Source of the DNA: Xestospongia bergquistia
Taxonomy: Eukaryota > Porifera > Demospongiae > Haplosclerida > Petrosiidae
Assembly: GCA_963965975.1 (NCBI GenBank)
Contig: OZ014412.1
Span: 7,750,708 to 7,814,707 of the forward strand
DNA length: 64,000 bases
Direction of reading: 5' to 3'
The notes beneath the pieces were generated by a model. It did no database searches. It was given only the letters and a program-made list of their open reading frames with translations, and was not told the origin of the DNA. Numbering within the stretch: the first letter of the stretch is position 1; every line of letters starts with the position of its first letter. A program made the position numbers and the translations under genes. Below, in pieces: positions 33,296 to 45,697 of this stretch.

Positions 33296-33739
33296 CTATA
33301 AAATAAACAGCCAACAGTTATTTCTTGGTAGTAGTGAGCCGAGCACCTCTTTGAAGATGATGGATTCCAAGTTATTTTTCTGATCATCGTACGTTCTAGC
33401 AACTTGTAAAGACCTGTTTAGCTTCTATAAGAGTATAATTTAACTCTTATAATGATCAGAAGTTGTTATACAATAAAACATACAAGTATAAACGCTAAAT
33501 TCTAACAAACATGCTTACCTCAAGCGTTCGTGAAAGGTTCTTGAAATCCCCAGTCTATTTTTAAAAGCCAAAATACTCTTACAAGACAAGTACAAAGACA
33601 AGACAGGTAGAAAGCTTAGCAAAAGAGCAAAAGTTCTTATCAACAGCAGGCTAACTAAAAGACACACCTCCTGCAGACACACCTTGTCTGCATTATTATT
33701 AACAATTACAAGGGAGTGTGGTTGAAGAGGTGTGAGCAA
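33296..33739 (-). CDS. Possible two-exon small membrane protein, or 5' exons of the downstream gene
   Basis: Exon 33739-33519 codes for a hydrophobic segment (LVSLLLIRTFALLLSFLPVL) and ends at a donor TTGAG/GTAAGC. A compatible acceptor CTAAACAG lies before 33413. The spliced frame then reads RSLQVARTYDDQKNNLESII to a TAG at 33296, giving about 112 residues. A different frame of the same second exon (33402-33178) is also open, so the true structure is unresolved. The ATG at 33739 is only 21 bases from the GRAMD1 ATG on the other strand, an uncomfortably tight divergent arrangement. Confidence 0.3.
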
Positions 33740-33760
33740 TTACATAACATGCATGTATAA

Positions 33761-36700
33761 ATGGCAGAGAAGGCAATCGACGACATAAATGTAGAGACTA
33801 AGTCTCCGTCGCATTCTCTGGCCGCCAATTCAGGTGGAGGCGGAGGAAGAGAATCACTTGATAGTACCACATCCACTGGTAGTAGTGCTAGCCCTAAGTT
33901 ATCAATATCAAGTAGAATACAACTGTTTGGGTGAGTTCTCTGTCATTAAAACTAACATAGCAATTGTTAGTTGTCTATCACTAGGTTATTAAGTCATTCA
34001 TCAAACTATTGTTTCAATTTTATTAATCTACTGTTCATTTGTTTATACTTAGATATCATGATGTAGTTATTGTTGTCCCTCTTTTACTTGACCACTGTCT
34101 ATTTTTTATTTGTATATTCATTCAAAAAATATTTCTATTAGTTGATTTCTCTCATTATCCATTTATTCATCTTATGTCATTTGTATATGTACTTACCTTA
34201 TATAGACGTTCACGTTCCAATTCTCAACAAAATAAAGAAGACTCAGATGAGCAACAAGAAACTAGTCTTAGGTAGAGTAACCATGACAATAATTTTGAAA
34301 GTTGGTTAATTTTAATTATGATTGGAATCATCACTTTGTCCTTATATATACTATATTGTATGTTTAATATGATTAAATAACTACTCTCTCTCGTATACAC
34401 ACACGCACATTTTTGCACACCAGTCATTCTGAATCTGATAGAGAAAAAGAGAAGGGAAAAAAAGAAAAGGGTTGGGTAAGTAAGCCTATACCCCTGTAAT
34501 TATAATCTAATTATACATTATCCATACATTGTATATTGTGTATTCATATATAATATATATATTCATAATATATGAATTTATTAATGTGAACCATGAGCTA
34601 ACCATGGGGAACAGGTGTACCAGTAATATTGGATACCTTAATAGTGTATTATGACCATACTAAAACTTTTACAGTCTTCAGTTTGTTATTACACTTTACT
34701 CTAGTTATAGCAGCTGTTCCTAATACTTTATTGTCAGTTCAAATCTCTTTGTCTTCTTTTTCATGAATTACAGCAATTCTTTGCTCCTAAAGCCAAACCT
34801 AGTACTGGGTGGATCCCTTTGCCATTTTCTTTCACAATGTCACACAGAGAGAAGAACGATGAAATTCACAAGATATTTAGTCAACTACCATCACAAGAAA
34901 AACTCATTGACGGTACACAATAGTGGTCTACATGATTTTAATAATATTAATATAAAATATTGTAAATAGCTCTATGATCTGATTAGATTGTTGGAAACTA
35001 CATTGTGAATCAACTAACACAAGAAGACATTATATTCAGGAATTATTGTAGTGATGAATTATCTTTTTCTTGTTCTAGATTACTCATGTGCTTTACAGAG
35101 AGATATTCTTATTCATGGTCGACTTTATTTAACACAAAACTGGTTGTGTTTCTATGCTAATATATTCTCTTGGGAAACACTAGTAAGATAAAGAACCAAA
35201 ATATTCATTTTATGTGACTGTAATTAATAAATGTGGTTTTTCTAAAATGTTTTGTGTTTCGGTTAATACTTTAATTTTCTTTTATTAGTTGACTATTCCA
35301 TTACGAACTGTAACTTCTATTACTAAAGAAAGAACAGCACTTTTAATACCTAATGCTATCCTTATTACAACAACAGTAGAGAAGGTAATATTATGACTGG
35401 TTTATTTGAGACACAACACACACACACACTCTCTCTCTCTCCCTCCCTCCCCCTCCCTCCCTCCCTCCCTTTCCTCTCTCTCTCTGTCTCTCTGTCTGTC
35501 TCTCTCTCTCTAGTATGGATTTACTTCTCTTATTCAAAGAGATATCACTTATAATGTTATCTTTAAAGTATGGCAAAATAGTCTTCTTGACCAACCACTT
35601 CTTCCTATTGAATTAGTGAAGGCAGCAAGGTAAGTATACAAAGATGGACAGACAGATGTGTACCATTTGGACAGTAGACATATAATGGATGGACTATTAA
35701 AAAGGACATATGTATAAATAAATGGATAATAGTCCAAACAATAGGATGGTATTATTAATAGTCCAAACAATAGGATGGTATTATTGCACATTAATTTTAT
35801 AGGAAGGCATGGGGGGACTCTACTGACGTGGGTACAGTAGAGGAGCTATGGGGACCTAATGACAACAAAGTCACTACTACTACTTCAGCTAGTTCTTTAG
35901 TAAGTCTACTGGTCATCCATATATCTTTCCATTTGTCCATTTATTCAGACCATCAATCCATACCTATTCATCCATTCTTCCATCTCTCCATCCATTCATC
36001 TGTGTTATCTCTCTCCCTTCTTTTATTTCAGCCTCGTCAACATTCAATGCCCACACATTTAGAAATAGGTCAAGTACCGGCTACAACAACACGAGAAATG
36101 ATTACACCTGTTCCTACTTCTAAATATGTCACCAGTAAGACAAGCAGCCGCCAAAAAAAGGAAGCGTCATCCTTGACAATACCACGTGAGCTCAGATTAC
36201 AACAGTAATCATTATGTATTGGATATTCATGTACCAGTTAGCTCTTGAAATGGGTGTGGCAACTAGAACTTGTTGTTGAACCAGACACAAAGGCAACAAC
36301 CTGTAAACAGTAATAATGTTCTTCTGTGTGGCCATAAAATGAGACAGCTGTATCTAACTATAATGGCCTACCTGATTCAGCATTATGACAGTTATTTATT
36401 TGTCTATTCCAAGAAGTGTTTACTGTCAGCATGAGTGCTAGTTTTTATCACCTGGTACATGTCAATCTTGGCTATTAAAGAGTGTACTCTGCCAGACTAC
36501 ATTATTTACGTCAACACACATTTCTAAAGCAATTAAGTTTAATTCACTGCCTTTCATTTCTGGCCAAGTTTTACATCACCTGATATTGTGTATAAACCAT
36601 GTGATGTCATATTGTCAACCCACATCAAAGTGTCTCTGATAACACATCTAAGGATGTGATTATTGTAAACTGCTTACATACAATTGCGTTTATTGAGCTT

Positions 36701-39700
36701 TAAATAGAATTAGTCTATCAGTCTGCATCTGTTAGTGATGCTAGCCCTAGATTTACTTGCTAGCTAGTAGTAGCTGCTACACCTATTTCTGTAAGTAGCG
36801 CTCTGTCAGTTGATCTGTAGCTTTGACTTATCATAGGACTGACTTCCTCCAATGTAAGCAGTAAGTGTATTGTTTATAAGTTCTGTTTGCAATAACTTTG
36901 ATAATACATATACATCTTACATGTACATGTTATCATCCTCCATCCTTGCCCTCTCTCTCTCCCTCTCATTCCCTTTCTTCATCTCTCCTTCTGCCTCCTG
37001 ACCTATCTTTTTCCCTACCTCTCTTTTCTCTTTCTTTGTCAATTTCACTCCTTCACTCTAGGTGCTGACGTAGAAGCTCTTAAAAAAACTTCCTCCACTG
37101 CTACAACTATGGCAACTGCTACAACAACTGACACCGTTCCTTCTCTCAATACTACAATTTCTCCCTCCCACCCTCGTCAAGGACACATACCTGCATCAAC
37201 AATGAGCGAGACAAGTACCGAAACAGGATCAACTGAAATCGCACAGAATACACAAAATGTATATTTCAATATTACTTAATATACTCATAATTAGAATACA
37301 CAGGTTGCTAGTACAGAAGAAGTACAGCCAAAAGTAGAACAAAAGAAATTGGGAGAAGATATGGCAGATAAGATCTCTCGCACAGATAGCAGGAACAGTA
37401 GAAGTTCAGGAGAATTTGAAGCATTTTCCTTTCCTGATGATCAAGGTACATATATACATTTGTATCTCTGATAATTTATACTGATTTGTTGATAATATCC
37501 TTGTGTTGTTATTATTGCTAATGTGTAGTAATGATATTTGTTTTCATTGTAATTCTCAAAGTAAATGATACTGTTGTAATTTTTATCAAGTTATCGGATT
37601 TTGGTATAGAAATATTGTAAATTTGTGTAAATTATAACCATATTAGGATAACAAGTAGACCACAATGCTTTACAACATATTTTTATACATAGGTGAAGTA
37701 TCTTGTGGTTGTACTGAGCATGTAGGACGAACCATTATCAATGAGGTATACAATGCTGAGGTGGAGACAATATTTCAACTCATATTCACTGATTCTGACT
37801 TTATTAGAAGTTTTCTTAAATCCAGAAAAACAACAAGTAAATTTACGCATTTATAAAATATCATGTGACTATCACATGACTAACATGTACTGTCACATGA
37901 CTTTTATATTTAAATATGTACATACATTATATACTTATAGCTTCAGCTTTTCCTACTGACAAAAGCTAGACAAGGAAAAGTAGTATATATACACACTCAC
38001 ACTGCTACCTAGTATCTCAAGTCTTAGTGTACTCGTACTCATATTACAAACTTCTCAAAAAATCTTTAAATATTGTTTGGTTTTCTATACAGATATTGAA
38101 ATTGGTGACTGGTTGACACAACCTGATGGTACCAGACTGCGTGACTTCACTTATACTTTATTTCTTAATTATTCTTTTGGTCCTAAATACTCTCCATGTG
38201 TTGAACGTCAAATCTATTATAAGAATGGACAGCCTGGTGTAAAACATGTGGTTAAAAGTGAAGTGAGTGTGATGTAATGTTTGTTGTGGTGATTCTCTCT
38301 GTCTCTCTCTCTTTCTCTCTCTCCCCCACTCCCCCTCCCTCTTTCTCTCTCCTCTCTCCACACTCAGGTTATCAATAGTAATGTTCCTTATGGAGACACC
38401 TTCTATGTGTCCTGTTTGTCTTGTATGACTCGAGTAGCTCACAATAGGACAAGATTAAGAGTCACTAGCAACATATGCTTCAAGAAAAACTGTTGGGGTG
38501 TTGTTAAAAGTAAGAGAGTAAGGAGACACTCATGACTAAACTTAATAGTATTTCATATTATGTCAACTAGTGTAGACAGAATACTAATATACCAGCTGTC
38601 ATTAAGATGACATGTGGTTTTCCTTTGATAGTATAACATCCTTTTTGATGTTTTCTGTCTTACTATGTTTGAAGCAATCTGTAATGTCTAAAGAGTCACT
38701 TGCTTATTACCATATATGGAATTTGAGCGTGCCTAATGTGTGTCCACTCTAATTACTTGACTAGTATATTGTTTATCTCCTAGATCTTATTGAACGTAAT
38801 GCTGGTGATGGATTAAGATCATATTATAATCACTTAGGTAAGACTGTTGGTACAAGCTATACACTAGTATCACTAGTATTACAAGTACTAATTTGTTGTA
38901 AGACTATATCTTAAAGTAATTTATATCATCAAAGTATGCTGGTTATTGTTGATTGCCTTATCATGAGACAACTAATTCAAAATCTCACCTTAATTTCTAT
39001 ATAAATTTATATATGTAAGGTTTAGTTACAATTAAGAATGCGGCAATTGCTTTACTAGAAGCTAGAACTGAATGTATGCAAGTGAACATATTAGTCATGT
39101 CCACAGAGACTACTAAATGTTTTGTGATGTAAGGAACTTGAAAGAAGCAAAGAGGAAATAAAACAATTAAAAGTAGCAAGAAACATAAAGGCATCAAGAG
39201 CAATATGAAAGTGAATATAATCAGACATTAAACTAGAAGCTTGGTATACAGAAATTATGCTACTAATGACAAAGTGTCCTGTTATTCTGGACAGACTATA
39301 AAAATTAAAACGTTGAAGTTACTATTATTCTGACTAGATTAGAAGATCAAAGCCACAATTAGCAATATATCCTTTTACTGTCTGAGGCAAACCCTGTGTA
39401 TATCCTAATAATCTATGTCCATAATAATTTGAATAATTTAGTACAAATAAAATTTGCTTTTTACTCTCTTAAATAATTTGTAAATTACTTATAATTAGTA
39501 GATACAAATCATACAATTAATGGTATGCAGTCTTTAATGGACTAAGATACATCCCATAATTGTTATATTGCCTAATATGGTATGTTCTATACACTCTATT
39601 ACAAAAACAGTTGTAGGTATTATTACTGCCATTGTTTAATATACCTGTCTGTCAGTAATTAAACTTGTGAACTGAACTTGTGAAGTTGACCTCAAGGGAA

Positions 39701-41435
39701 CTGATCTGATCTAATATACTGATAACAGAGTCACTTTGAGTAATAAGTTTCATGTTATAACATGATGACTGTCTGTTACTAATAACATTGTTACTATTAC
39801 TAATACTAGTGTTATAACATAATGACTGTCTGTTACTAGTAACATTGCTAATACTAGTGATACTGACAGTTACTAGTGCATAATATTATTTTAGCTACTT
39901 GTTAAACTTATTTTTAAGGTAATTTTGAATGCAATTTAGATTTTTGGGTTCCTGAATCATATCATGTGACTATTTCATGCACTGTGTTCACGATGCTTTA
40001 ACAGTTCCTCAATATTGTTAACAATAGTACATGTACAGAGCATGTAAATGTCAGTTTGTATTTCCTTCTATCACCTCTTTACTAACTCATCTGACAGCTT
40101 CTATACATGTTATTGTCACTAGTAGTATTAATATTTTGTGACTCTCACTCTCTCTCTCTCTCTAGACACAGCTCTTAAGGAATATCTGGTTACCTTACCT
40201 GCTAAAAGATTACAAAAAAATTCAAGAAGATCATCTCGGAGGAGACATCGTAGACAGCCATCACTTACTAAAGTGAGTTATTACACGAGTCATTAAATTT
40301 TTGATTGCTTCTAAATTTTAGGGACCACAATAAAATTTGTACAGTATATACACTAAGGAGTTGTGGCTTTAAAATTACAATGATTAGTTCTTGTTAATCT
40401 GAGCATTTTAAGTTAGTAGATGCTATAATGGGGTACCATACAACTGGTTTTATTTGTAGATATGAAATTTTAAATTGTAAATTTAAATTAAAATCTAAAA
40501 TTTATTTAATAACCTGTCCTCCATGTTTAATTTAAGAAACTTAATTTTCATATATCAGAGAGCTCACAAAATTAAATTCTAATAAGCTATACATTATTAT
40601 GAATATTCATGAGGCAATATTGTCTCTTCCTTTAGCTAACTCCAGTTCCCAGTACACGTGGTAATTATGATGAGGATAGTGCGGCATCATTAAAAAAGAG
40701 GCGTGGCAGTATGTCTAGTCGTCAGAGTCTTCGATTGTCAGATCAGAAGGTATCAGAAGAAGGTACTGCTATTAATGACTACTGCCCCTATTAATTAGCA
40801 TGTGTATTTTCATAGTCCATTTCTTAAAAGAAATGTCATACTTTCATTTAATATTAATGGTTAATTCACTAATATTATTGGTTAATTAACTAATATTAAT
40901 GATTAATACACTAATATTAATCATTAAAGTACTAATATTAATAGTTAATTCACAATAATAATGATTAAGGTTAATTTATTAATATTAATAGTTAATACTT
41001 CTCTGATTAAGTTGTTGTTTTGTTATTGATAGATGCTCAGTCTTCTTCTAGTGGAGAAAGAAGAAACCAATCAAGGTAATGGATGAATAAATAGATTGAT
41101 ACATTGATAAATGGATGAATACATTGATAAATGGATGAATACATTGATAAATGGATGTATAAATTAATGGGATACATTGATAAATGGATGAATGGAAAGC
41201 AACAAACGTCACTTTGCTATGTTATTTTTTGTTTTGTATTTCATTTTATTAGATCAATACCTAAAGTTAACGTTGCTCTTATTATTCTGTGAGTGAAATG
41301 TTTTTCTTTCGCTATGTATGTACTGATATTAATAAGTATCATTGCAATGAAAGTTGAATGTTTGCTGAGAGATTAACTTGTATTGATTTCGTATTCATTT
41401 GTAATTTATAATGAATGCTCTCTCTCTCCCTCTCC

Positions 41436-41471
<36 letters not shown>

Positions 41472-42208
41472 CTCTCTAGTTTGGGTCTACTTATCATATC
41501 TAATTTGGCATTATATCATCAACTTATGGGGTATCAAGCTCCTCCTTCCTCATCTATCCCTCCTCCTAAATCATACCCATCCTCTCCTCCTCAATACTCT
41601 CAAGCTTTTCCCACCTTGCCACCTCCATCATCAATGTTCGTAATATAAAAAAGTTATTGTTAAGTGTTATTACTTTTTTGTACAGTAGAAACTGGCCAAC
41701 TAAACAAGAAGAATGGATTAATTTGATACAAAGATACTGGGAACAACAAGACATGGAGAGACAAAATCTCCAAAAAATATTGAAAGATATATTAGATGCT
41801 ATGCAGCAGGTACAACATGTAATATGACTAGCAAAAGTCTCTTTGCTAGATAATTTCATGTAGATTATAATATGTAACATCTATATATGGTAGCATGATA
41901 ACATTAAAGTTTAAAGTGGCATACCATCAGCGTTGTTCCCATAGCCAGCCTAATATTCATGTCATGCTGTAATGCAGGTTCAGCATGCTGTGATATAGAG
42001 ACTATTAGCTTTTGTTATTCACATAACAACACCAAATATCTGTAATGTAGTTCTCGTGTTTGCCTATAACCTATCCATAATGTTGTATTTAAGTGAATTT
42101 TGTTCTTATTTTCCTGTATTTTTACAGGTTGAAATGACAATACACAAGACACGAAAACAATTGGAGACTCATCTTCAACTAAATAATTTCACTAGTTCTA
42201 GTGAATAA
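33761..42208 (+). CDS. GRAMD1: GRAM and VASt domain protein, GRAMD1/Aster orthologue
   Basis: I resolve 22 coding exons with consistent phases: 33761-33930, 34206-34271, 34424-34475, 34774-34912, 35079-35182, 35289-35384, 35514-35629, 35803-35899, 36032-36134 (or to 36185), 37062-37258, 37304-37445, 37693-37836, 38093-38262, 38368-38509, 38784-38837, 40166-40272, 40636-40762, 41033-41075, 41253-41288, 41480-41635, 41686-41809, 42128-42208; about 821 residues. GRAM domain ~125-255 (FSQLPSQEKLIDDYSCALQR, QNWLCFYANIFSWET, ITKERTALLIPNAI). VASt domain ~428-620 (VETIFQLIFTDSDFIRSFL, RDFTYTLFLNYSFGPK, NVPYGDTFYV, RTRLRVTSNICF). Membrane anchor ~694-715 (VALIILLGLLIISNLALYHQ), then a coiled tail. 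Aster proteins sit in the ER, bind the plasma membrane through GRAM and carry sterol through VASt. The exon 20/21 junction uses a weak donor (AT/GTTCGT). Confidence 0.92.
35411..35512. repeat. Pyrimidine microsatellite in GRAMD1 intron 6
   Basis: (CA)n then (CT)n/(CCCT)n running straight into the TAG acceptor of exon 7. Similar CT-rich acceptor tracts occur before exons 14, 16 and 20 (38290-38360, 40141-40163, 41418-41478). Confidence 0.9.
39752..39870 (+). repeat. Two-copy ~65-bp repeat in GRAMD1 intron 15
   Basis: GTTATAACATGATGACTGTCTGTTACTA at about 39753 recurs as GTTATAACATAATGACTGTC at about 39811, each followed by AACATTG(T/C)TA and ACTAGT. The intron also holds 38838-40165 with no other feature. 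Confidence 0.75.
40858..41195 (+). repeat. Short tandem repeats in GRAMD1 introns 17 and 18
   Basis: 40858-40996: five to six ~24-bp units of GTTAATTCACTAATATTAAT, degenerate. 41085-41195: four units of GATACATTGATAAATGGATG plus AAT, 23-bp period. Exon 18 (41033-41075) lies between the two arrays. Confidence 0.85.
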
Positions 42209-42680
42209 TAATTGTTTTATAATCTTCCTCTATTATTCTATTCATATCATCTATTATTGTATTCATATATCATTTACACAAGTAATTTGATAAGTTGTGA
42301 TTGATTATTTATAATTTTGTAAACATTCTTTTTATGGTATTAAATTAATTGTGATTGAAAATGAATCATTATTTCAAATGAACTTATTATAATTTATTGA
42401 TCAGAGACTACTACTAGGAAAGCTCTAGAAATTGTTATTAAAAGAGTTATTAATGTTTTTTGTGCATGGTGAGTTTATCAGATGTGTTTTGAAGTTTGTA
42501 AAGTGATGAGTATGAAATTCCTTTAAAGATATAATTCTTGGCAACTTAAATTTAACTTGGACAACAACACCACATCATGAAATTTTAAGATGATTTTAGT
42601 GAGGACACTGAATATAAACAAAAGCTGCTATCTTTATAAAAGCGTTTTGAAGTAAAAAGTTACTTTACCATGTGACTACT
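42209..42680. other. 3' flank of GRAMD1
   Basis: AT-rich 3' untranslated and intergenic sequence. No gene seen. Confidence 0.45.
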
Positions 42681-42786
42681 CTCAATTTAGCTCTACAAGG
42701 ACTACAACACAACTCCACTGTCCTACCTGTATCTACCTGTATCCTGGTACCTATATATTGGACAACACCAGTAAGGTGATAGACAA
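42681..42786 (+). pseudogene. Orphan fragment of the beta-helix receptor gene, opposite strand
   Basis: Read on the plus strand, CTCTACAAGGACTACAACAC and CCTGGTACCTATATATTGGA match the DNA for LALQGLQHNSTVIYLYPGTYILDNT...KVIDK of the receptors, with an 8-base duplication (CTGTATCTACCTGTATC). Only this ~105-bp ectodomain piece is left, with no signal peptide or membrane part. Its orientation is opposite to all the intact receptor genes. Confidence 0.85.
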
Positions 42787-43602
42787 ACTATTTTAAAATA
42801 ATTGATAATAATGCTTCTGAAACCAAGATTCAAGTGTCTAGAGACTCGTACAGGACAGTAACCCACTTCATTTGATTACAAAATATGATCCAGTCTTTAA
42901 ATAAACAGGATGTTTATGACATTACTCAGTAGTTATTACAGTTGTATTTTAGATTAATTTAACCTTTCTACCTATTGTTTTAAAAACACTAAAATTCATA
43001 CATGTTAAATTTAATAATAGTATGTTCAAAGAACATATAAATACTTGTTTGTGGTTATAATTCAGTGGGTACAACTTTAAATGATATATATATATCAATA
43101 TTCTTCCTAATTGATACTAATAAATATATGTATGTGATCATAATTTTTTTATAAAAAAACAACAAGGAAGCCACCATTTTACTTGACAAACTATATCATC
43201 TCTCTCAATGAAAAAGACAATATTATTATGCTAGAATATAAACTTATTTCACAAATAACTATAAATGAAGTCAACACATGTTTTGATCACATTATTCACT
43301 AGAATATCTTAACAATCTAAACAAGCCAAATAGTCCTAGACGTTTTGAATAATTAACTCACATTTTCAACTGAAAGAGCAATGTTTTTTAAAGATTATTC
43401 ATGCTGTTAATCGTGACCTTAGTCAACAAATTCAAAATACATACCAGTGTAGTAGTGTACTGGTTATACACGTGGTCATTCTTTTTGCTTGCGTGTAGTT
43501 AAACTTCCTGTTGATTAATCATCAAGGGTTAGTTATAAAAGGCTTCCTCTAGGTCATTTTTGATTCTGGTTTCTCCTTAAGCTACTCTGTTCTCATTTCG
43601 AA
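42787..43602. other. Upstream region of NmrA-like gene 1
   Basis: No gene seen. The stretch just upstream of the ATG (from about 43480) is shared with the second NmrA-like gene. Confidence 0.45.
43534..43540 (+). promoter_or_regulatory. TATA box, NmrA-like gene 1
   Basis: TATAAAA, 69 bp upstream of ATG 43603 and followed by GGCTTCCTCT. The same arrangement is found before gene 2 (TATAAAA at 46486). Confidence 0.55.
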
Positions 43603-44484
43603 ATGGCCAAACCTATTATCTTTGTCATTGGAGCATCAGGCAATATTGGAAGTGCTACAATACAAGCCCTCTCCACCAAATATGCTGACAAGCTAGAAAT
43701 CCGTGCAGGTGTCCGAAATCCAGACAAAGCTGACAAAATTAAATTGCCTGGAGTCACAATTGTCCAGGCAGAAATGGGGGCAAAGGAGAAACTCAAGGAA
43801 ACATTGAAGGGAGTCGATGCTCTCTTTATTGTCACTGCAGGAGGAGTAGAAAATAGAGTAGCTTTGGCCCTCACAACAGCAGAAGCAGCTAAAGAAGCTG
43901 ATGTCAAGTTTATTCTTGTTATTAGCGCACCCAGTCTCGAAGATACTATTATTGGTCAACAGTTTGCTAACTTTGAAAGAAAGGTCTCTTCACTTGGAGT
44001 GAACTGTGCATTCATTCAGCTTTCATTTTTTGTTGACAACAACTGGGGATTGAAAGATACCATTCAGGGCCAGTCTGCCATTTACTCTCCTGTTAACCCA
44101 GACAAACCTTTCACTGCAGTTGTAGTTGAAGATGCTGGCAATGCAATAGCAGCCATTCTCTCTGACTACACTAAACACACCGATAAAACCTACCATATTG
44201 CTAGTGATCGATACACTTACAATGATCTTGCTAAAGCTTTCTCTGAGACTCTAGGAAGAGAGATCAAGTATATCCAAGTACCTTATGATGCTGCAAGACA
44301 GGGAATGTTAGGAAAAGGCTTGCCACAGTGGCAAGTTGATGGTCTCTTAGAAATGTTTAAACTAATAGATAATGATTCTCCTGTAACTAACCAAGCAGAT
44401 TTAAGTGTCTACAAGACTCTTACAGGAGAGGAACCTACACCAATGAAGGCTTGGGTTGCAAAATATGGTCCTGCCTTCAAATAG
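43603..44484 (+). CDS. NmrA-like NAD(P)-binding protein 1
   Basis: Intronless, 293 residues. An N-terminal Rossmann fold has the dinucleotide loop IFVIGASGNIGSATIQAL (GxxGxxG at residues 10-16) and the second-strand motif AGVRNPDKADKI. Then come GVDALFIVTAGGVEN, a substrate region FFVDNNWGLKDTIQG and the VVEDAGNAIAAIL segment typical of NmrA-like, azoreductase-type atypical short-chain dehydrogenases. The C-terminal helices include VPYDAARQGMLGKGLPQWQ. There is no signal peptide, so it is cytosolic. Such proteins act as NAD(P)H-dependent reductases or redox sensors. No YxxxK catalytic pair is evident, so enzymatic activity is uncertain. Confidence 0.88.
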   Translation: MAKPIIFVIGASGNIGSATIQALSTKYADKLEIRAGVRNPDKADKIKLPGVTIVQAEMGAKEKLKETLKGVDALFIVTAGGVENRVALALTTAEAAKEADVKFILVISAPSLEDTIIGQQFANFERKVSSLGVNCAFIQLSFFVDNNWGLKDTIQGQSAIYSPVNPDKPFTAVVVEDAGNAIAAILSDYTKHTDKTYHIASDRYTYNDLAKAFSETLGREIKYIQVPYDAARQGMLGKGLPQWQVDGLLEMFKLIDNDSPVTNQADLSVYKTLTGEEPTPMKAWVAKYGPAFK

Positions 44485-45620
44485 ACAGGACTATCAATGG
44501 CATTTTATTAAATATACCATAATTACTATGATTAGATTTTATTAGTTTAGTTTTACCTTGACAATATTTTCAATGTTTATTCTCAATTTAGATTTAATAT
44601 TAACATTTGTTCACAATTAAACCAATACAATCATACTAATACTATAACAGGTTGGTATTAAGGTACATTTTAAACAAGACGTGAGTAATGAAAAATATTA
44701 TGTACAATTATTTATTATCATAAATATATACAAAGTACCCTTGCTACATGTATTTGTATAATCCTATGCCACAATTTACTAATCAGCTTGCTTCATTTCA
44801 GGTCAATAAATAATGTATACACCTCCTGGAGAGGTAATATCTCTTCTTGTCATAGCAACAACAATACATCACATGAGGGGTGTACTGATATAGGTCTCTC
44901 AAATTAATGTAACTTTTGGAAATGGTGTGTCAGTATGTCCAAAACATTTATTTTTTGCCTTGGTTTCTTTTGTATACCAGATTCATGCTCTCAATGAAAC
45001 AAATAGTGACTATAAATTGTGAATAATGAGAATAACACATTACACAGAGAGATACATATAGAGATATAACTAAAGAGGTGAATAATACTATTATATCATT
45101 ATATGTAAAGTAGTGAGAAAGACTTAAAACTTAGCATTAGAATGGTGATGGAGTCACATTGTATGATCAATTTTCAACATATACCTAACATATACCTAAT
45201 ACTAATTAAATACCTCCAAGTGGCTGCACTAATCACATTCCATAGTATGTTACACTGACAAAGACATCAGCAGTTGTCTATTCACTCTTTCATCTTTGAC
45301 AGTTAGATTGACTGATATTTCAAGGATAAGATTAGATGTCTCTCTCTCTCTCCCTCTGTAGTGGTAGCATTCTATATATACATATGTACGATATGTACAA
45401 GACTGAGAAATTAATCCAATATATGAATACAAGAGCATGAATATTTGCCAAAAACATGGCTTTCCTTGTTTTTAATTTTTTGGTGTCATCTCCATCTTGC
45501 TATATACACATTTCATCTCTCTTCAGTCATTTTGGTATTGTTTCCTTGTTGATAAGTATATTAAAAAATTAAGATAATAGTACACATTAGTATGACAGTA
45601 TTAGACTCTTATCACAAAGT
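44485..45620. other. Intergenic between NmrA-like gene 1 and an ectopic exon copy
   Basis: The first ~170 bases (to about 44660) match the 3' flank of NmrA-like gene 2. Otherwise AT-rich with no gene; the minus-strand frame 45250-45438 is not supported. Confidence 0.5.
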
Positions 45621-45697
45621 TCTCTCTCTCTCTCTCTCTCCCCCTCTCTCTCTAGTATGGATTTACTTCTCTTATTCAAAGAGATATCACTTATAAT
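45621..45697 (+). pseudogene. Ectopic copy of the start of GRAMD1 exon 7 with its acceptor tract
   Basis: A CT-rich tract followed by CTCTCTAG and 42 bases identical to 35514-35555 (TATGGATTTACTTCTCTTAT onward to ACTTATAAT), after which similarity stops. It codes for YGFTSLIQRDITYN but has no neighbouring exons. It is about 10 kb downstream of the source, on the same strand. Confidence 0.85.

Noticed and set aside
34039-34275. Plus-strand open frame with hydrophobic start in GRAMD1 intron 1
   Set aside because: It reads into exon 2 in a chance frame; the intron-exon structure explains its 3' part and the hydrophobic part is AT-rich intron.
35391-35594. Minus-strand frame rich in Arg/Glu/Gly
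   Set aside because: It is the translation of the CT/GA microsatellite in GRAMD1 intron 6.
43593-43907. Minus-strand open frames across both NmrA-like genes (also 46551-46901)
   Set aside because: Shadows of the well-supported sense genes; no independent motif.
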